Assembly (NCBI GenBank): GCA_008933615.1
Contig: WBUR01000005.1
Coordinates: forward strand, 55,613-119,612
DNA: 64,000 nt
Direction: 5' to 3'
Source of the DNA: a bacterium
GTDB taxonomy: Bacteria > CLD3 > SB21
Positions 62,605 through 64,000 of this stretch are shown piece by piece (within the stretch, counting starts at the first letter, position 1; each line of letters begins with the position of its first letter). The notes below the pieces were generated by a model. The model did no database searches and was not told the origin of the DNA. It saw only the letters and a program-made list of their open reading frames with translations. A program made the position numbers and the translations under genes.

Positions 62605-64000
62605 ATGAAAAAATATTTACTGATTCTCATTATTGCCATCGTCGGCGTCATTTTATTTACGAATGCTTTTACACGCGAAGGCACAACGAAGAAGATCCGT
62701 CTCCGCAAACCCGATATCGTCGATCTTGTTTTTGTCAACTACAACAACTGGTCGTATGTCATGCGCAATAACGGAAGTTACATGTATGACCCGATTGACG
62801 CCGATCACAACAACAACAAAGCCGGAGGAGAATTCCCACGAGGGTCCGGCATCACGATCGTCTATGCAGGTGGAGTCTATATCGGCGCAATCAAAGACGG
62901 TGTTCCTGTTGTGAGCGAGACGGAATTTGCCACGGAATTTCAGCCCGGCAGAATTATTAATTCAGGAGTTTCTTTTGGCTTGCTTAAAGCCGAGAATCCT
63001 TTGTCTCCGTCACAGCAGGTTTATCTCATTGACCGGACACGCGCCGGCGAAGATTATCATAACTGGCCGGAGGATGCATTACGCGATCAATTCGGCAATC
63101 CCGCTTTGATCGCCGATGCGCAGACCTGGGCGGTTTTCAATGATATCGATACATCTCTAATTTCCGAACCCCTGAGCGAAAGCCCGAATCCGGGATTGGG
63201 GATACAAGTCACCATGGAATCGTACGCATTCAATGCGCCGAAGATCGGCGATGTGGTTTACTTTCGATTTATACTCGAGAACAAAACGGATACACCCTAT
63301 TCACAAACTTATTTCGGTGCCTGGAGCGATCCGGACGTCAGGCCCAACGCCGCTAATGATCTACTTGGAACAGACACGTCACGCGGAATGGTATTCGCGT
63401 ATAACAACACTAACGAAACACCAAATGACAGAGTTGTCGGATTCGATTTCCTGCAAGGCCCCGTCGTTCATACATCCCAGATACCTCAGCGCGACCTGAA
63501 TAGGTACCAAAACAATAGGACTGTACTTAACTATGATCCTGAACAAAATCGCTTTGTTCCTGAAATACTTGATGCAAATTTGATCGTCTTGGGTCCGGTT
63601 ACTTCTTTTTCGTTTGCCGGCTCGCTTGACCCGGTTGATAATATGGAACGTTACAACCTCATGCGCGGCGCTGATAGGACAACCGGCAACATGAAATCTG
63701 GCTGTGGCCTTGATGACTATTTCGTTTTTCGTGGTAATCCTCTAACAGAGCAAGGAACTTGTGATGTCGCAGGGAGTCATAACCCCCTTGGAGGCATTTA
63801 TGCTACCGCGGCGGATCAGCGTATGGCGATCGCCACCGGCCCATTCGCGATCAAGGCGGGAGAGTCGCAGGAGATATGGGTTGGCGTGGTCGGCGCATCG
63901 GGAAATAACCGGCTCGATGCTGTTGCAAATTTATTTGCCACCGATGATATTGCGCAGTCATTTTTTGACGCCGGATTCCCCTCTCCCGCGCCACCGGAAA
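62605..64000 (+). CDS. Large secreted protein (paralogue 2), partial
   Basis: The frame from ATG 62605 (AAGGTG 5 nt upstream) runs open to the window edge, 465 codons. After a signal peptide (MKKYLLILIIAIVGVILFTN) it follows paralogue 1 closely: RLRKPDIVDLVFVNYNNWSY, YAGGVYIGAIKDG, QTWAVFNDIDTSL, YFVFRGNPLTEQGTCDVAG and AGESQEIWVGVVG. Residue-level similarity is high throughout, rising to DNA identity in the last 127 bases. It is expected to end in a similar sorting domain outside the window. Function unknown. Confidence 0.88.
   Translation, partial: MKKYLLILIIAIVGVILFTNAFTREGTTKKIRLRKPDIVDLVFVNYNNWSYVMRNNGSYMYDPIDADHNNNKAGGEFPRGSGITIVYAGGVYIGAIKDGVPVVSETEFATEFQPGRIINSGVSFGLLKAENPLSPSQQVYLIDRTRAGEDYHNWPEDALRDQFGNPALIADAQTWAVFNDIDTSLISEPLSESPNPGLGIQVTMESYAFNAPKIGDVVYFRFILENKTDTPYSQTYFGAWSDPDVRPNAANDLLGTDTSRGMVFAYNNTNETPNDRVVGFDFLQGPVVHTSQIPQRDLNRYQNNRTVLNYDPEQNRFVPEILDANLIVLGPVTSFSFAGSLDPVDNMERYNLMRGADRTTGNMKSGCGLDDYFVFRGNPLTEQGTCDVAGSHNPLGGIYATAADQRMAIATGPFAIKAGESQEIWVGVVGASGNNRLDAVANLFATDDIAQSFFDAGFPSPAPPE
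63874..64000 (+). repeat. Identical block shared with 60269-60395 (copy 2)
   Basis: This is the partner of 60269-60395 in the second paralogue, cut by the window edge. The abrupt onset of identity after diverged sequence is the usual trace of recombination between tandem genes. Confidence 0.95.

Overview
The window looks like a chromosome segment of a diderm bacterium of the Fibrobacterota-Chlorobiota-Bacteroidota (FCB) superphylum, possibly an Ignavibacteria-, KSB1- or Calditrichota-like lineage. Supporting signs are two secreted proteins ending in type IX-secretion-like C-terminal domains (YPNPFN- and VVPNPF-type tails ending in Lys or Gln), outer-membrane polysaccharide proteins of the Wza and Wzi type, several TTG starts, and long same-strand gene runs with short overlaps. 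The phylum is an inference. No rRNA, tRNA, CRISPR array, transposase or phage gene was recognised.

Positions 1-2638 (minus strand) hold the 5' part of a glycoside-hydrolase-family-2-like gene whose two catalytic glutamates are both replaced, and an arginase. Positions 3051-38320 (minus strand throughout) are one very large exopolysaccharide/capsule locus of 30 genes. It has the export and polymerisation set (Wzi-like barrel, Wza, kinase-less Wzz, two Wzx-like flippases, one Wzy/ligase candidate) and a phosphoglycosyl transferase that starts the repeat unit. It makes precursors for GDP-L-fucose (gmd-fcl), UDP-ManNAc (two wecB), UDP-uronates (two nucleotide-sugar dehydrogenases) and GDP-heptose (hddA-hddC). 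It also carries at least six glycosyltransferases, six methyltransferases or short-chain dehydrogenases for decoration, and a secreted dimethylformamidase-like protein with a type IX sorting tail.

Positions 38346-45563 (minus strand) are a classic lipid-synthesis operon: DUF177-rpmF-plsX-fabH-fabD-fabG-acpP-fabF-rnc, with terminator-like hairpins after rpmF and after acpP. guaB diverges from it at 45723. Next come a shattered nucleotidyltransferase pseudogene, an amidohydrolase (possibly aminodeoxyfutalosine deaminase), DAHP synthase, a Nudix hydrolase, and an unrecognised 276-residue protein.

Positions 51930-58847 carry an ECF-like sigma factor, its membrane anti-sigma factor, two lipoproteins (one flanked by a direct repeat copied from the anti-sigma 3' end) and, convergent with them, an exported TPR-CHAT protease-like protein with an intact His/Cys pair. 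Positions 59000-64000 hold two tandem paralogous secreted proteins, the second cut by the window edge, that share an identical block of at least 127 bp. The most interesting groups are the exported CHAT protein beside the sigma/anti-sigma pair, the polysaccharide locus with its embedded secreted protein, and the catalytically emptied GH2 protein.
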